From contig MGOH01000080.1 of NCBI GenBank assembly GCA_001795315.1, positions 1 through 5,032 of the forward strand: 5,032 bases of DNA, given 5' to 3'. A model generated the notes under the pieces. It worked only from the letters and a program-made list of their open reading frames with translations, was not told the DNA's origin and made no database searches. Shown piece after piece: positions 4,952 to 5,032 of this stretch. This DNA is from Chloroflexi bacterium RBG_19FT_COMBO_48_23. GTDB taxonomy: Bacteria > Chloroflexota > Dehalococcoidia > GIF9 > UBA5620. Made by a program: the position numbers and the translations under genes. Position 1 is the stretch's first letter. Each line of letters opens with the position of its first letter.

Positions 4952-5032
4952 CTCAGGCTAAAGACAAGAGCGCCCTCTGTTTAAAATTAATGGTGTGCGC
5001 CGCGGACAGCTACCCATCGGCTTGCAGCGTCA
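4952..5032. other. Right-end intergenic sequence, nothing recognised
   Basis: No gene, RNA or repeat is supported here. GCCCTC (4972-4977) is complementary to GAGGGC (4935-4940), a weak distant pairing. On the minus strand 14 codons are open before a TAA (frame ending RGAHH), which might be the tail of a gene lying to the right, but so short an open stretch is not evidence. Confidence 0.4.

Noticed and set aside
4974..5032. Small minus-strand open frame (MGSCPRRTPL...) or the tail of a gene to the right
   Set aside because: Very short, no ribosome binding site, no recognisable sequence; chance open frames of this size are expected.

Overview
This window looks like ordinary bacterial chromosome with an insertion-prone, repeat-rich middle. 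The gene types (an aminoacyl-tRNA synthetase, a fatty-acid/acyl-CoA type gene pair, a minimal zincin peptidase) combined with dense dispersed hairpin repeats of the TTCGACAAGCTCA and GTCATTGCGAG types would fit an uncultured Dehalococcoidia/Chloroflexota-like genome. That assignment is an inference from gene style and repeats, not a demonstrated placement.

Layout: positions 1-1963 (minus strand) hold the first 654 codons of leuS, running off the left edge. A good sigma-70-type promoter sits so close to the leuS start codon that the mRNA should be almost leaderless. Positions 2044-2212 are a compound inverted repeat with no gene. A small plus-strand HExxH metallopeptidase gene follows (2260-2646), also probably leaderless, ending before a 14-bp perfect hairpin (2676-2715). 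Next comes a minus-strand small GIY-YIG nuclease gene (2835-3140) bracketed by two 107-bp direct copies of a hairpin-containing repeat (2764-2870 and 3153-3259). The right part is a two-gene minus-strand operon, SDR oxidoreductase then enoyl-CoA hydratase (4871 down to 3310), with strong AGGAGG ribosome binding sites on both genes and 11 nt between them. The last ~80 bases hold nothing I recognise.

How the parts relate: the SDR and the enoyl-CoA hydratase are plausible consecutive steps of acyl-CoA oxidation or a related CoA-ester pathway. leuS and the peptidase are independent transcription units. The most interesting structure is the family of hairpins in the intergenic regions. They share a 13-nt centre (TTCGACARGCTCA), while their flanking stems differ between copies but remain complementary. 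They are arranged head-to-head like the mosaic REP/BIME elements of other bacteria, and two composite copies flank the GIY-YIG nuclease gene, one supplying its last 11 codons and stop. Whether the nuclease is linked to the spread of the repeat is an open hypothesis.
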